From assembly GCF_002760665.1 (NCBI RefSeq), contig NZ_PDOB01000002.1:62001-126000 (forward strand): a DNA stretch of 64,000 bases, written 5' to 3'. A program made the position numbers and the translations under genes. Below, piece by piece: positions 1-9,415 of the stretch. The stretch's first letter is position 1; every line of letters begins with the position of its first letter. The DNA is from Massilia psychrophila (GTDB lineage: Bacteria > Pseudomonadota > Gammaproteobacteria > Burkholderiales > Burkholderiaceae_D). The notes below the pieces were generated by a model. It searched no databases, had not been told where the DNA came from, and was given only the letters and a program-made list of their open reading frames with translations.

Positions 1-1001
1 TGCTGTTGCACGAAGGTCTGAGCCAATGTCAGCCCCAGCCCGCTGCCGCCGTCCCTGCCCGACACCAGCGGGTAGAAAATACGATCGCGGATCTGGGGTG
101 AGATGCCCGGTCCATTGTCGATGATATGCAAGTCTAATGCCAGCCCGTAGCGGACCTTGGCCAACGTCACCTGGCGCGCCACTCTGGTGTGGAAAACCAG
201 CTCGGCGTCGCCGGCTTCGATACGAAGATGGAGGGCCTGGGCAGCATTGCGCGCAATGTTGAGCACCGCCTGGATCAACTGCTCCATATCGCCGCGAAAT
301 TCCGGGATCGAGGCGTCGTAGTCGCGCCGGATCGACAGGCCGCTGGGAAACTCGGCCAGCATCAGGCTGCGCACCCGCTCGCACACCTCGTGGATGTTGA
401 CGTCGCCGACGATGTGCGGGCGGCGGTGCGGCGCCAGCAGGCGGTCGACCAGCGTCTGCAGCCGGTCGGCTTCCTTGATGATGACCTGGGTGTATTCGCG
501 CAGCGCCACCAGGTGCACCGCCGGCAGCTCCAGTTCGAGCAACTGGGCGGCGCCGCGGATGCCGCCCAGCGGGTTCTTGATTTCATGCGCCAGGTTGCGG
601 ATCAGTTCCTTGTTGACCTGGCTCTGGTCGAGGATGCGCTCTTCGCGGTCGAGTTTCAACTGCTGGACGTTCTCGCGCAGCTCGATGACGATCTCGTTAC
701 CGGTGGCGCTGACGATGCTGTGCACCTGCAACGGCTCGCGCCCGATGCGCTCGAGCGTCAGGTCCTGGCGCAGGTCGGCGTACTTGTGCTCCAGCGCTTG
801 CTGGCACAGGCCGTCCAGTTCATCGGCGTTGACGAACAGCGCCGTCAGCTGCAGCCGCGAGAGCGCCTTCAGGGAACTTTCGAGCAGGTGCTCGGCGGCC
901 GTATTGGCATAGGTGATGCGCCCGTCGGCGCCGACCAGCAGCACCGCCGACGCCAGTAAATCGAGGCCGGCGAACGCCGAGCGCGATGCAAGGTCTGTCA
1001 T
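1..1001 (-). CDS. ntrB: Nitrogen regulation sensor histidine kinase NtrB (partial, C-terminus beyond window)
   Basis: Sensor kinase/phosphatase for NtrC in nitrogen control. The start ATG is at 999-1001 and the frame stays open to the window edge, giving about 333 residues. A PAS-like N-terminal half is followed by the H-box around residues 136-146 (NLAHEIKNPLG, His about 139), an N-box (NIARNAAQ), a G1 box (DNGPGI) and a G2 box (GGSGLGL), so nearly the whole kinase core is present. No transmembrane segment is seen, which fits the cytosolic NtrB/GlnL family. It lies 7 bases downstream of a DUF4124 gene and behind glnA, on the same strand. glnA has its own terminator, so ntrB is probably transcribed from a promoter near 1600 or by readthrough. 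NtrC is expected just outside the window. Confidence 0.93.
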   Translation of the reverse strand, partial: MTDLASRSAFAGLDLLASAVLLVGADGRITYANTAAEHLLESSLKALSRLQLTALFVNADELDGLCQQALEHKYADLRQDLTLERIGREPLQVHSIVSATGNEIVIELRENVQQLKLDREERILDQSQVNKELIRNLAHEIKNPLGGIRGAAQLLELELPAVHLVALREYTQVIIKEADRLQTLVDRLLAPHRRPHIVGDVNIHEVCERVRSLMLAEFPSGLSIRRDYDASIPEFRGDMEQLIQAVLNIARNAAQALHLRIEAGDAELVFHTRVARQVTLAKVRYGLALDLHIIDNGPGISPQIRDRIFYPLVSGRDGGSGLGLTLAQTFVQQ

Positions 1002-1008
1002 TTGACTG

Positions 1009-1542
1009 TCATTTGATATTCGCGATTTCGCGCTTGAGGGCGTCGACGTTTTTTTCGGCGCGGCCGATGTTGTCCTTCAAGTGGGCCACGCGATCGAGAT
1101 ACTTGGCGTAATTGCGCTCGTTGCCCTGGCGCTCGGGCTCGCCGCCATTGAACTCGCGCCGCAGCTCGGTCAGCTTGCTTTCCTCGCTGCGCAATTCGTC
1201 GTTGAGGATCTCGCGGCGGTCGTCGTCGCGAGCGCGCTGCTGGGAGGTATTTACCTTCGGGAAGTCGGACGGCGCGGCCGGCGCAGCCGCACCGGCAACG
1301 CGGGCCGGCGCGCCGGCGCGCCGCGCCGGCCCTGGAATGGCGGTGGTCGCGCCGCTTGATGGCAAGTCGAGGGTCTTGCAATTGGGCCGCGCAGTATCGG
1401 TGTACAAGGTGGCGCCGCCGGCATCGACGCACTTGTAGACCGCCTGGGCGCGCGCGGCGCCGGGCAGCGCCAGCGCCAGCGCGGCCAGCACGGACACCTT
1501 GATGCGGCTTGCGAAAAACCTCGTTGTCATTAATGTCAGCAT
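1009..1542 (-). CDS. Secreted DUF4124-domain protein
   Basis: Small exported protein of unknown function. The chosen start gives 177 residues; a start four codons further in (1530) is equally possible, and neither has a clear ribosome binding site. A signal peptide is visible (positive start, hydrophobic stretch, cleavage after ARAQA). The mature N-terminus has the DUF4124 pattern: VYKCVDAGGATLYTDTARPNC, with two cysteines that could form a disulphide. The C-terminal third is charged, low in hydrophobics, and probably helical or coiled-coil. It sits between glnA and ntrB on their strand. A role in nitrogen control is not shown by anything in the sequence. Confidence 0.75.
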   Translation of the reverse strand: MLTLMTTRFFASRIKVSVLAALALALPGAARAQAVYKCVDAGGATLYTDTARPNCKTLDLPSSGATTAIPGPARRAGAPARVAGAAAPAAPSDFPKVNTSQQRARDDDRREILNDELRSEESKLTELRREFNGGEPERQGNERNYAKYLDRVAHLKDNIGRAEKNVDALKREIANIK

Positions 1543-1610
1543 GGGATCACGGCGATGCGTACTCAAAATAGATTCAGCCCGAATATACAACATCGATTGC
1601 CGCGTCTATC

Positions 1611-1648
1611 AAAAAAAACGGGAAAAGCCGTGGCTTTTCCCGTTTTTT
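1611..1648 (-). terminator. Bidirectional intrinsic terminator behind glnA
   Basis: Stem 1620-1628 pairs with 1633-1641 around a CGTG tetraloop, with a T-run on one side and an A-run on the other. On the minus strand the hairpin is followed by eight U residues and lies about 85 bases after the glnA stop, so it should end the glnA transcript and separate it from the DUF4124-ntrB pair. Confidence 0.85.
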
Positions 1649-1733
1649 ACACCTTGTTTACACATTCGATGACAGCACGATCACAGCTGCTGACATCTGC
1701 ATAACGCTTTCACGACATTTACGACTGTTTCGC

Positions 1734-3149
1734 TTACAGCGAGTAGTACATGTCGAATTCGACCGGGTGGGTCGTCATGCGCATGCGCTGCACGTCCTGC
1801 ATTTTCAGTTCGATGTAGGCATCGATCATGGAGTTGCTGAAGACGCCGCCGCGGGTGAGGAACTCGCGGTCCTTGTCGAGGTTCTCGAGTGCTTCTTCGA
1901 GCGATGCACAGACGGTCGGGATCAGCGCGTCTTCTTCCGGCGGCAGGTGGTACAGGTCTTTCGACGCCGCTTCGCCCGGGTGGATCTTGTTGGCGATGCC
2001 GTCCAGGCCCGCCATCAGCAGCGCGGCGAAGCACAGGTAAACGTTTGCCAGCGGATCGGGGAAGCGCGTCTCGATGCGGCGGCCTTTCGGGTTCGCCACG
2101 TGCGGGATGCGGATCGAGGCCGAACGGTTGCGGGCCGAGTAGGCCAGCTTGACCGGCGCTTCGTAGCCAGGCACCAGGCGCTTGTACGAGTTGGTGCCCG
2201 GGTTGGTGATGGCGTTGAGCGCCTTGGCGTGCTTGATGATGCCGCCGATGTAGAACAGCGCGGTATCCGACAGGCCGGCATAGCCGTCGCCGGCGAACAG
2301 GTTGACGCCGTCCTTCCAGATCGACTGGTGCACGTGCATGCCCGAACCGTTGTCGCCGACAATCGGCTTCGGCATGAAGGTGGCGGTCTTGCCGTAGCTG
2401 TGAGCGACGTTCCAGATCACGTACTTCATGTTCTGGGTCCAGTCGGCGCGTTCGACCAGGGTCGAGAAGCGGGTGCCGATTTCATTCTGGCCGGCGCCGG
2501 CCACTTCATGGTGGTGCACTTCGACCGGGATCCCCATCGCCTCCAGGATCAGGCACATTTCCGAGCGCATGTCCTGGAACGAGTCGACCGGCGGCACCGG
2601 GAAGTAGCCGCCCTTGACGCTCGGCCGGTGGCCGTGGTTGCCGCCTTCGCTCTTGGCGTCGGTCGCCCACGATGACTCGTCCGAGTCGATCTTCACGAAG
2701 CAGCCCGACATGTCGATTTTCCAGCGCACGGAATCGAAAATGAAGAATTCCGGCTCGGGGCCGAAGTAGGCGGTGTCGCCCTGGCCGGACGACTTCAGGT
2801 AAGCTTCGGCGCGCTTGGCGATCGAGCGCGGGTCGCGGTCGTAACCCTTGCCGTCGGACGGCTCGATGACGTCGCACTGCATGAACAGCGTGGTCTCTTC
2901 CATGAACGGGTCGATGTTGGCGGTCGAAGGATCGGGCATCAGGATCATGTCCGACGCTTCGATGCCCTTCCAACCGGCGATCGACGAACCGTCGAACGCG
3001 TGGCCCGACTCGAACTTGTCGAGATCGAAATGCGACACAGGCACGGTAACATGCTGTTCTTTGCCACGCGTATCCGCGAAGCGGAAATCAACGAATTTGA
3101 CTTCGTTGTCTTTTGCCATCTGCAACACTTCTGCGGCTGTCTTTGCCAT
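1734..3149 (-). CDS. glnA: Glutamine synthetase type I (GSI-beta)
   Basis: Makes glutamine from glutamate, ammonia and ATP in the cytosol; the enzyme is a dodecamer. The 471-residue length is standard. The sequence has the family landmarks: the DGSSI segment near residue 54, the GQNEIGT region, [10 protein letters not shown] in the ATP/glutamate site, and NRSASIRIP. The adenylylation loop DLYHLPPEE with Tyr about 400 marks it as the GSI-beta form controlled by GlnE. Upstream are a sigma-54 promoter and a likely NtrC enhancer site; downstream is a strong terminator. Transcription should therefore rise under nitrogen limitation, and activity should be tuned by adenylylation. Confidence 0.98.
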   Translation of the reverse strand: MAKTAAEVLQMAKDNEVKFVDFRFADTRGKEQHVTVPVSHFDLDKFESGHAFDGSSIAGWKGIEASDMILMPDPSTANIDPFMEETTLFMQCDVIEPSDGKGYDRDPRSIAKRAEAYLKSSGQGDTAYFGPEPEFFIFDSVRWKIDMSGCFVKIDSDESSWATDAKSEGGNHGHRPSVKGGYFPVPPVDSFQDMRSEMCLILEAMGIPVEVHHHEVAGAGQNEIGTRFSTLVERADWTQNMKYVIWNVAHSYGKTATFMPKPIVGDNGSGMHVHQSIWKDGVNLFAGDGYAGLSDTALFYIGGIIKHAKALNAITNPGTNSYKRLVPGYEAPVKLAYSARNRSASIRIPHVANPKGRRIETRFPDPLANVYLCFAALLMAGLDGIANKIHPGEAASKDLYHLPPEEDALIPTVCASLEEALENLDKDREFLTRGGVFSNSMIDAYIELKMQDVQRMRMTTHPVEFDMYYSL

Positions 3150-3215
3150 TCAAATCTCCTAGATGAAAAGGGGGGTGCGCGCGCGCTTCGGCGCACGCAA
3201 ACTCATGGGGATCAT

Positions 3216-3231
3216 AGCAGAAACCATGCCA
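3216..3231 (-). promoter_or_regulatory. Sigma-54 (RpoN) promoter of glnA
   Basis: On the minus strand this reads TGGCATGGTTTCTGCT. The GG of the -24 element and the GC of the -12 element are separated by exactly 10 bases, matching the RpoN consensus. It lies about 67 bases upstream of the glnA start, a normal leader length. Confidence 0.85.
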
Positions 3232-3336
3232 GCGGCTAATTTCTGACCAAAACGACGGTTTGTGCCCGCAAGGCTGCAAGATCGGCCAAAAACCGGATGG
3301 ATCATCATGCCAGACAATTTGCGCTGCTGCAAAGAC

Positions 3337-3351
3337 GCACCGGATTGGTGC
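3337..3351. promoter_or_regulatory. Likely NtrC enhancer site upstream of glnA
   Basis: GCACC-GGATT-GGTGC is a perfect 5-bp dyad with the GCACC(N5)GGTGC layout of NtrC sites. It is centred about 120 bases upstream of the sigma-54 promoter, where activator sites are expected. A third half-site GCACC at 3366-3370, followed by AT-rich sequence, could be part of a weaker second site about 29 bases away. The same dyad is followed on the plus strand by seven T residues, so it also resembles a terminator (see findings). Confidence 0.7.
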
Positions 3352-3449
3352 GTTTTTTTGGTATCGCACCAAATTAACGCGCCCCGCCCCAAAATGGCGA
3401 GGTTTGCTTGCCGCAGGCGTGGAGATCGAACCATGACGGCGCATGACTC

Positions 3450-3455
3450 TATAAT
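3450..3455 (+). promoter_or_regulatory. Possible -10 box of the rhodanese gene
   Basis: TATAAT lies 31 bases upstream of the rhodanese start codon. No good -35 is seen 17 bases further up, so this is only a plausible sigma-70 -10 element. Confidence 0.4.
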
Positions 3456-3485
3456 AACCATTTCACCATTTACCGGGTACCGATC

Positions 3486-3950
3486 ATGACGCCAGCCGAC
3501 CAACTCATCGCCACCGCCCGCGACCGCGCCGCCAGCCTCGCCCTGCCCTATGCCGGCGCCGTGACGCCGCGGGAAGCGTATCGACTGCTGCAGCTGGACC
3601 CAAGCGCCAAGCTGGTCGACGTGCGCACCGATGCGGAGCGCCACTGGGTCGGTCAAGTCGCGCTGCCGGCCGGCCAGCACGCGGCAATCGAATGGAGCAG
3701 CTGGCCGGGCGGCATGGCCAACCCCCGCTTCATCGAGCAGCTAAGCGCGGCAGCCGGCAAGGACGATGTACTGCTGTTCCTGTGCCGCTCCGACGTACGC
3801 TCGCGCCATGCCGCCCGGTTAGCCGCCGAACATGGCTTCGCCAACGCGTTCGACGTGCTCGAAGGTTTTGAAGGGGACAAGGACAGCGAGGGACACCGCA
3901 AGAGCGTCGCCGGCTGGTGCAAGGCCGGGTTGCCCTGGATCGGCGGCTAA
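3486..3950 (+). CDS. Rhodanese-like domain protein
   Basis: Single-domain sulfurtransferase-like protein of 154 residues, with no signal peptide. The active-site loop is CRSDVRSR with the nucleophile Cys about 100. The upstream CH2A-type LVDVRTDAERHWVGQV motif is intact, so it should be able to carry a persulfide; the physiological acceptor is unknown. It is divergent from glnA, and its last four bases overlap the convergent TAXI receptor gene. Confidence 0.88.
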   Translation: MTPADQLIATARDRAASLALPYAGAVTPREAYRLLQLDPSAKLVDVRTDAERHWVGQVALPAGQHAAIEWSSWPGGMANPRFIEQLSAAAGKDDVLLFLCRSDVRSRHAARLAAEHGFANAFDVLEGFEGDKDSEGHRKSVAGWCKAGLPWIGG

Positions 3951-5296
3951 GCGGCCGCCTGATTTAGCGCCAGCACGCGCTGGCGCACGAAATTGATATG
4001 GCTGCGCAGGCCGTACAACCCGTCGGCGAAGGCCAGCGGGATCGACATCCGGTTGACCCGCGCCTCGATGTCGTCGAGCCGCTTGAGCAGTTCGGCGCAG
4101 ACCTGGGCGCGGCGCGGGCCGTCGGCTTCGTCGAGGGCCTGCTCCACCGCGCGCAGCTGGCCGTACCAGCGGTACAGGCGCGACTTGATGCGCCACACGT
4201 ACAGCGGCGGCACCACTTTTGAAAACGGGATGATCAGCGCGGCCAGCGCGACCACCACCACCCACAGGCGGTCGAACAGGTTGGCCACCCAGAACGGCAT
4301 GTAGCGCTGCAGCAGCGGCGCGCCGTCCTTGTAGAACTTGGCCGCCTCGCGCGCGACCGGGATCTCGGTGTAGCGGGCCGACGGGAACTGGCCCTGCTGC
4401 TGGAACCAGCCGGCGCCGCCGTGGATGTCGCTCGCCGCCTGCACCAGCAATTCGGTCAAAGCCGGATGCAGGTTGGCGCGCGCCACCAGCGTCGCCGTCG
4501 GCGCAATCAGGTGATAATCCTGTGGCGGCAAATCGCGCCCGAGGTCGACGATCCCGCGCGGCAGCACCACGTGCGACAGGAACGGCAGGCGGCGCGAATA
4601 CGCTTCGGCCTGGTCGAAGTTGAACAGTTTTACGCCCGGCGTTTGCAGCAGCATCTGCACCAGCAGCGCATCCGGGCCGGAGCTGAACACCAGCCCATCG
4701 ATGCGCCCGCCAAGCAGCTCCACCGTGGCCGGCGTGTTTTCAAGGCTGCCGATGGTGAGGTCGGCCGGCTCGACGCCGTTCAGCGCCAGCACCTGGCGAA
4801 ACAGCTTGGGAATGCCGCTGCCTTCGGGCCCGAGGTTGATCCGAAGACCCTTCATCTGGTTCAGCTGGGTGATCTGGACCGGCTCGCGCAGGAACAGCCA
4901 GACCGGTTCGGTAAACAGGCTGCCCAGCGAGACCAGGCCCTGGCGCTGCGATTCGGCTTCGTCGGTCGAGCCGCTTTGCACGAATGCGACGTCAACCTTG
5001 CCGTCATTGAGACGCTGCAGGTTGTCCTGCGAGCCGAGCGAGCGGCTCAAGGTAGTCTTGATGCCGTCCTTGGCCAGCGCTTGCGCGTACAGCTTGCCGA
5101 ATTGTTCGTAGGCGCTGTTTTCCTGGCCGGTGGCGATGACGACGTGGCGCGGCGGCGCCGGATCGACGATCACGTAGGCGATCGCGCACAGGGCTGCAAT
5201 CAGCACGATGGCGGGACCAGCGGTGACGACCAGGTCGCGTAACGAGAACTGGGAGAACGTGCGAATTCGGGACATAAAGCTGCGCGCTGGTTTCAT
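3947..5296 (-). CDS. TAXI-family TRAP transporter solute receptor, membrane-anchored
   Basis: Periplasmic substrate-binding protein of the TAXI class (TRAP-associated extracytoplasmic immunogenic protein). The 449 residues comprise an N-terminal hydrophobic segment (about residues 22-44) and a binding domain starting VVIATGQENSAYEQFG. Typical TAXI stretches follow (VDVAFVQSGSTDEA, LRINLGPEGSGIPKLF, PATVELLGGRIDGLVF). A second hydrophobic segment lies near residues 340-362 (FDRLWVVVVALAALIIPF) before a cytoplasmic helical tail. The second membrane segment is unusual for a plain binding protein but common in this long subgroup. No TRAP permease gene is adjacent, so the partner must lie elsewhere or the protein acts alone. 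Confidence 0.85.
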   Translation of the reverse strand: MKPARSFMSRIRTFSQFSLRDLVVTAGPAIVLIAALCAIAYVIVDPAPPRHVVIATGQENSAYEQFGKLYAQALAKDGIKTTLSRSLGSQDNLQRLNDGKVDVAFVQSGSTDEAESQRQGLVSLGSLFTEPVWLFLREPVQITQLNQMKGLRINLGPEGSGIPKLFRQVLALNGVEPADLTIGSLENTPATVELLGGRIDGLVFSSGPDALLVQMLLQTPGVKLFNFDQAEAYSRRLPFLSHVVLPRGIVDLGRDLPPQDYHLIAPTATLVARANLHPALTELLVQAASDIHGGAGWFQQQGQFPSARYTEIPVAREAAKFYKDGAPLLQRYMPFWVANLFDRLWVVVVALAALIIPFSKVVPPLYVWRIKSRLYRWYGQLRAVEQALDEADGPRRAQVCAELLKRLDDIEARVNRMSIPLAFADGLYGLRSHINFVRQRVLALNQAAA

Positions 5297-5386
5297 GGGT
5301 GGCTACGATGCCAACAATTGCCCAACAACGCAAGCGTCGCGTACAGATACCGGTAACCGATCGAAACGACGGTGTGGAGGGCAACG

Positions 5387-8300
5387 TTAAAAAAGCTCTT
5401 GCGGACGCGGCGCAACCGGGGCCGGTTTCAAAGGCTTGGCCGGCTTGTCGCCAGCAGCTGGCGATGGCGCTTTTTTCGCCACCGGTTTTGGACGGCTAGC
5501 GCTGTCGTCCCTGGCCGCAGCTGGCTTGGCGCCGGCTTCTTTGATCTTCGGCGCCGGCTTCACAGCTGCCGGCTTCACAGCTGCCGGCTTTGTAGCGACT
5601 GGCTTCGCAGCTGCCGGCTTTGCAGCGGCCGGCCCGGCGGCGTCGCCCCCTGGCTTCGCCGCCGCTGCCACAACCGGCAGCGCCGCTGCTGCCGCCTTTG
5701 CCGCAGCAGCCTCCACCGCGGCGATCCTGGCCTTGGCGGCCGCTTCCGGGTCGATCATCGGCATCAGGCTCGGCGCCAGCACTACCAGCAGCTGCACCGG
5801 CAAAGCGCTGGTAAAGTCGTAGTGTTCGGCATCCGGGCCGTGAACGTAGGCCGTCATGCTGCCGAAGAAGCGCTCGCCGATGTTGAATACGAAGGTCGCC
5901 GAACGGTTGACGAAGCGCGACTCGATCAGCCGCCCGCCGCCGCCGTAGACGTCGAAGCGCTGGTCGCCGGTGCCGGTCTTGCCGCCCACCGCGATGATGC
6001 TGCCGTCGGCGGCGACGAAGGCCGACTTGACGCGCTTGGCGGTGCCGTCCGAGACCACGCCGCGAATCTCCCCGGCGACGACGCGCGCCACGTCGGGTGC
6101 GATCACCTGTTCGAATTTATCTGCCTTGGCATGCTTGACCAGCGTCTCGTACGGCGTGCCTTTGGCGAAATGCAGCGAGTCGATGCGCTGCACCGGTTTG
6201 CGCAGGCCACCGTTGACGATGATGCCCATCATCTCGGCCAGCGCGGCCGGGCGGTCGGCCGAGGCGCCCAACGTCGTGGCGTACGACGGCACCAGCGAGT
6301 CGAACGGATAGCCCATCTTCTTCCATTGCGCGTGGATTTTAAGGAAGGCCTCGACTTCGATCAGGCCGGCGATGCGCTTGTCCTGGGCATGCTTGCGGTG
6401 GGTGTTGAACAACCACGAGTACACTTCCTGGCGCTCCTTGACGCTGGCGTTGGCGACTTCCTTCCAGCCGGCTTTCTGGTGGGTGCGCAGGTAGCCGACC
6501 ACCCACAGCTCGAGCGGATGGATCGACGACACGTAGCCGCGGTCGGCCAGCGACATGTTGGCCGGCGCGTACATGTCGTACATCCTGGCGATGCGCTCGG
6601 GCGGAACTTCGCCCGCCGACACCAGGTTGGTGTTGAGGAAGGTGCCAAACTGCGCCTGCGTGCCTTCCGGCCAGATGGTGCGGTAAGCGGCGGCCAGCCG
6701 GCTCGGGGTCGGCCGGAAGCTCGCCAGCAGCACTTTTTCGGCGTCGGCCGGGCTCTTGCCTTTGTACTTGTTGAAAAATTTGCCGAGGAATTCACGGCCT
6801 TCGCGGTCGGCGAAGCGGGCCAGGTATTCGGCGCGGCGCGGATCGTCCGCGTCGGCTAGCAGCGTCGCCGACGAACCGGGCAGCTGGAACATGTAATAGC
6901 GCACGACGTCGCGCATCAGCCGCACGAACACCAGGTTGGTCGAGTTGCGCAACGCCTGGCGCACGGTCAGGATCTTCGAATCATCGAGCTTGCTGAAATT
7001 GCCGAAGTGGTGCAGCCCGCCGCCGGTGAAAAACCCTTCGCCCGGGCTGCCCGAGTACTTGCGCTCCATCGCCGCTTCGAGCATCGGCGCAAGCGTGCGG
7101 TCGCCACCCGCCTTCAAGCCCTGGAAGTATTCGACGCCCCACTGCGACATGCGGTCCTTCGGATCGACGACGACTTTTTTCAGGTCGGCCGCAGACATCG
7201 GCGCGTAACGCTGGTGCAGCTGGTCGACGATGTCCATGTAGGTGACCAGGGTGCGCAGCTTGGCGGTCGAGCCCAGGTCGAGCTTGGCGCCTTCGTTGAT
7301 GTCGAGCGGCTGGTCGTAGTTGTCGGTCTGGACGCGCAGGTAGTTGGCCTCGGCGCCGCGTTCGATCAGGGTGAAGCTGTAGACGACGTTGGCAGGATTG
7401 CCGTTGCCGAGCATGCCCTTGCCGGTCAAGCCGGCGCTAGTTGCCGAATTGGTATCGCGCAGTCCGCGCAGCCGTTCGGTGACGTCTTTTTGCGCTTCGG
7501 CGTTGAGGGTGCTGGCAACCGTCAGGTCGAGGCGGTCGACGTTGTACAAACGCGCGTCGCCCAGCAGGCCAGCGAGGTGGGTGCGCACCGCGTTCGACGC
7601 CTTGCGGGTGGTAAACGAGTTGGCCACCGGCGGCGCCACGCCGGTGCCGGACGCCGGATGCAGCTTTTGTTGGCTGGCGAGGTCGCGCAATTGCGGCGTG
7701 ATGACGCCGGCCTGCGCCAGCACGCGCAGGTGGACGTTGGTCAGGTCCTCGAGGTCCCGGGCGCCGGCGCCAAGGTAATGGGCCGGACGGCGCTGGGCAA
7801 TGAACAGGCTGAGCGCCTGCTTGTAGGCCAGCGCCGCTTCGGCGCTGTCGACCGAGCTTTTCAGGGCGCCGTTGAAGTCGGCGAAATCGCGGCCGTACCA
7901 GACCCACATGCCGTCGCCGATGCCGTTCACTTCGCCGTAACCCATCTTGGCCGACAACGGCACGGTGTTGATGTAGTCGACCACGATCCGGCGCCGCGCC
8001 TCGGTAGTGTCTTCGCCGCCCTGGTAGGCGCGCAGGGTGGCCGAGACCATCTGGCGCATCTTGTCGGACAGCGAACTGGTGCGACCGTCCGGCGAATGGC
8101 GGTATTTTTCAATCTGGGTGGCCAGCGTGCTGCCGCCGGCCGAGCGCCTGTCGTCGCCGGTGAATACGTGCAGCGATTTGTCGAATACGGCCTTGCTGAA
8201 ACGGTCCCATTCGACCGCCGGGTTGCGCTTCGGATAAGTCGAATCGAGCAACTCGCGGTTCTCGATGAACAGCAGGCTCTTGACCAGCAGCAGCGGCGCC

Positions 8301-8992
8301 GTGTCGAAGCCGTCATACACGCGCTCCGGGAAGCGCGCGCTGAACAAGGGCTGCTGCTTGAAGTCGTAGATCGCCAGGCCGACCTTGGTTTTTTCGCGGT
8401 AGGTGGCAAACAGGCCCATGTCGGCCAGCTCGATGGCTTTGGGCGAGAGGCGCGCCTGGGCGACGATTTCGTAATCGTGACTTTTCAGCTTGGCCAAATA
8501 CTCGGGCAGGTTGGCGTAGCCGAGCCGCTCGTCGTACGGGCTGTCGGACGGGAAGCGGATCGCGTTGCTCGGGCCCGGCTCGACCTTGTAGCTTATTTTT
8601 TTGGCCAGGCTGGTGAAAAAGTGCGCCTGCATCGACGAGCTGCGGGTTTCCTGCACCAGCCACCAAGCGAACAGCGACACCAGCATCAGCAGCAACAGCA
8701 CCAGCGCCGGCTTGATGTGCCTGCGCCGCTTCGGCGGCTTGCCGTCGGGCGCGGTCCCGGCACCCCCGGCGCCTCCAACGCTCGCGGCATCCACGCCGGG
8801 CTCGGGCACCAGCGCCAGATGCGGTTGCGGGTAATGAGGGCGGGCCGGATCGTCGTCGGTCACCTGGCCATTGCCGGCCAGGGTCGGCTCGATGCGCGTG
8901 CGGCCCATGTTCATCGATGCGGCGCGCGCACGCAGCTTGCGCACTGCGCTGGCGACGGTACTCGACCGCCCTGTTGGGCTATTGCTTTCCAT
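5387..8992 (-). CDS. Large class A penicillin-binding protein (GT51 transglycosylase plus transpeptidase)
   Basis: Peptidoglycan glycosyltransferase/transpeptidase of 1201 residues, far above the usual 750-850. It has a proline-rich cytoplasmic N-terminus and a single TM at about residues 94-112. The GT51 domain shows GGSTLATQ near residue 286, but the usual ED catalytic pair reads EN (FIENRELLD). The transpeptidase domain has SxxK as STAK near 573, SxN as STN near 683 and KTGT near 1006. The C-terminal roughly 120 residues are Ala/Pro/Lys repeats (AAAKPA units) that could bind wall or membrane polymers. It is monocistronic, 90 bases from the TAXI gene start. Similar long proteins are usually labelled transglycosylase-domain protein. 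Confidence 0.87.
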   Translation of the reverse strand: MESNSPTGRSSTVASAVRKLRARAASMNMGRTRIEPTLAGNGQVTDDDPARPHYPQPHLALVPEPGVDAASVGGAGGAGTAPDGKPPKRRRHIKPALVLLLLMLVSLFAWWLVQETRSSSMQAHFFTSLAKKISYKVEPGPSNAIRFPSDSPYDERLGYANLPEYLAKLKSHDYEIVAQARLSPKAIELADMGLFATYREKTKVGLAIYDFKQQPLFSARFPERVYDGFDTAPLLLVKSLLFIENRELLDSTYPKRNPAVEWDRFSKAVFDKSLHVFTGDDRRSAGGSTLATQIEKYRHSPDGRTSSLSDKMRQMVSATLRAYQGGEDTTEARRRIVVDYINTVPLSAKMGYGEVNGIGDGMWVWYGRDFADFNGALKSSVDSAEAALAYKQALSLFIAQRRPAHYLGAGARDLEDLTNVHLRVLAQAGVITPQLRDLASQQKLHPASGTGVAPPVANSFTTRKASNAVRTHLAGLLGDARLYNVDRLDLTVASTLNAEAQKDVTERLRGLRDTNSATSAGLTGKGMLGNGNPANVVYSFTLIERGAEANYLRVQTDNYDQPLDINEGAKLDLGSTAKLRTLVTYMDIVDQLHQRYAPMSAADLKKVVVDPKDRMSQWGVEYFQGLKAGGDRTLAPMLEAAMERKYSGSPGEGFFTGGGLHHFGNFSKLDDSKILTVRQALRNSTNLVFVRLMRDVVRYYMFQLPGSSATLLADADDPRRAEYLARFADREGREFLGKFFNKYKGKSPADAEKVLLASFRPTPSRLAAAYRTIWPEGTQAQFGTFLNTNLVSAGEVPPERIARMYDMYAPANMSLADRGYVSSIHPLELWVVGYLRTHQKAGWKEVANASVKERQEVYSWLFNTHRKHAQDKRIAGLIEVEAFLKIHAQWKKMGYPFDSLVPSYATTLGASADRPAALAEMMGIIVNGGLRKPVQRIDSLHFAKGTPYETLVKHAKADKFEQVIAPDVARVVAGEIRGVVSDGTAKRVKSAFVAADGSIIAVGGKTGTGDQRFDVYGGGGRLIESRFVNRSATFVFNIGERFFGSMTAYVHGPDAEHYDFTSALPVQLLVVLAPSLMPMIDPEAAAKARIAAVEAAAAKAAAAALPVVAAAAKPGGDAAGPAAAKPAAAKPVATKPAAVKPAAVKPAPKIKEAGAKPAAARDDSASRPKPVAKKAPSPAAGDKPAKPLKPAPVAPRPQELF

Positions 8993-9415
8993 GATGGATC
9001 AACCGGTATGAATCAATCGTCCCGCGTGCTCCGTCCCGACCTTCACCATGCGTGCGTGGGTCGGTGTTGAATGAGCGAGGCCGCTTAAAGTTTGTACGAA
9101 TTACAACCACAATCCCACTCCAGAACTTGGCCATCGCATGCTTACCATTCCACCACATCGACGCGCCAGCGACGTAGCACTGATCGACAAAAACGCGTAT
9201 GGCTGAATAATTTCGCAAAAAAACAACGCCCCCTGCCGAGCATTGAAAACACTTCGACAACTTGTTAAAAGGGCCGCGGCCGAGTGCGCTTATTGGCCGG
9301 CGCCAGCGCAGCTGGCATGACGAGGAAACGGGGCCGTGGCGCAGGCCGGCGCGGATGCAGGTGAACCTTGCGTCAATCCGCAGGTTGGGTTCCGATAGTG
9401 TGCCACGAAACCGGT
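8993..9415. other. Intergenic region upstream of the PBP gene; no gene seen
   Basis: 423 bases between the EI24 gene stop and the PBP start. Reading frames here lack family resemblance and a ribosome binding site. Locally AT-rich patches near 9200-9260 probably hold the PBP promoter, but I cannot place it. Confidence 0.5.

Noticed and set aside
5372-6859. 495-codon plus-strand frame at the PBP 3' end
   Set aside because: Composition driven by the Ala/Pro/Lys-repeat coding region read backwards; no homology-like features.
7007-9070. 687-codon open frame on the plus strand opposite the PBP gene
   Set aside because: Antisense shadow of a high-GC gene; its translation is rich in Arg, Gln, His and Val and has no domain, while the opposite strand has clear PBP motifs.
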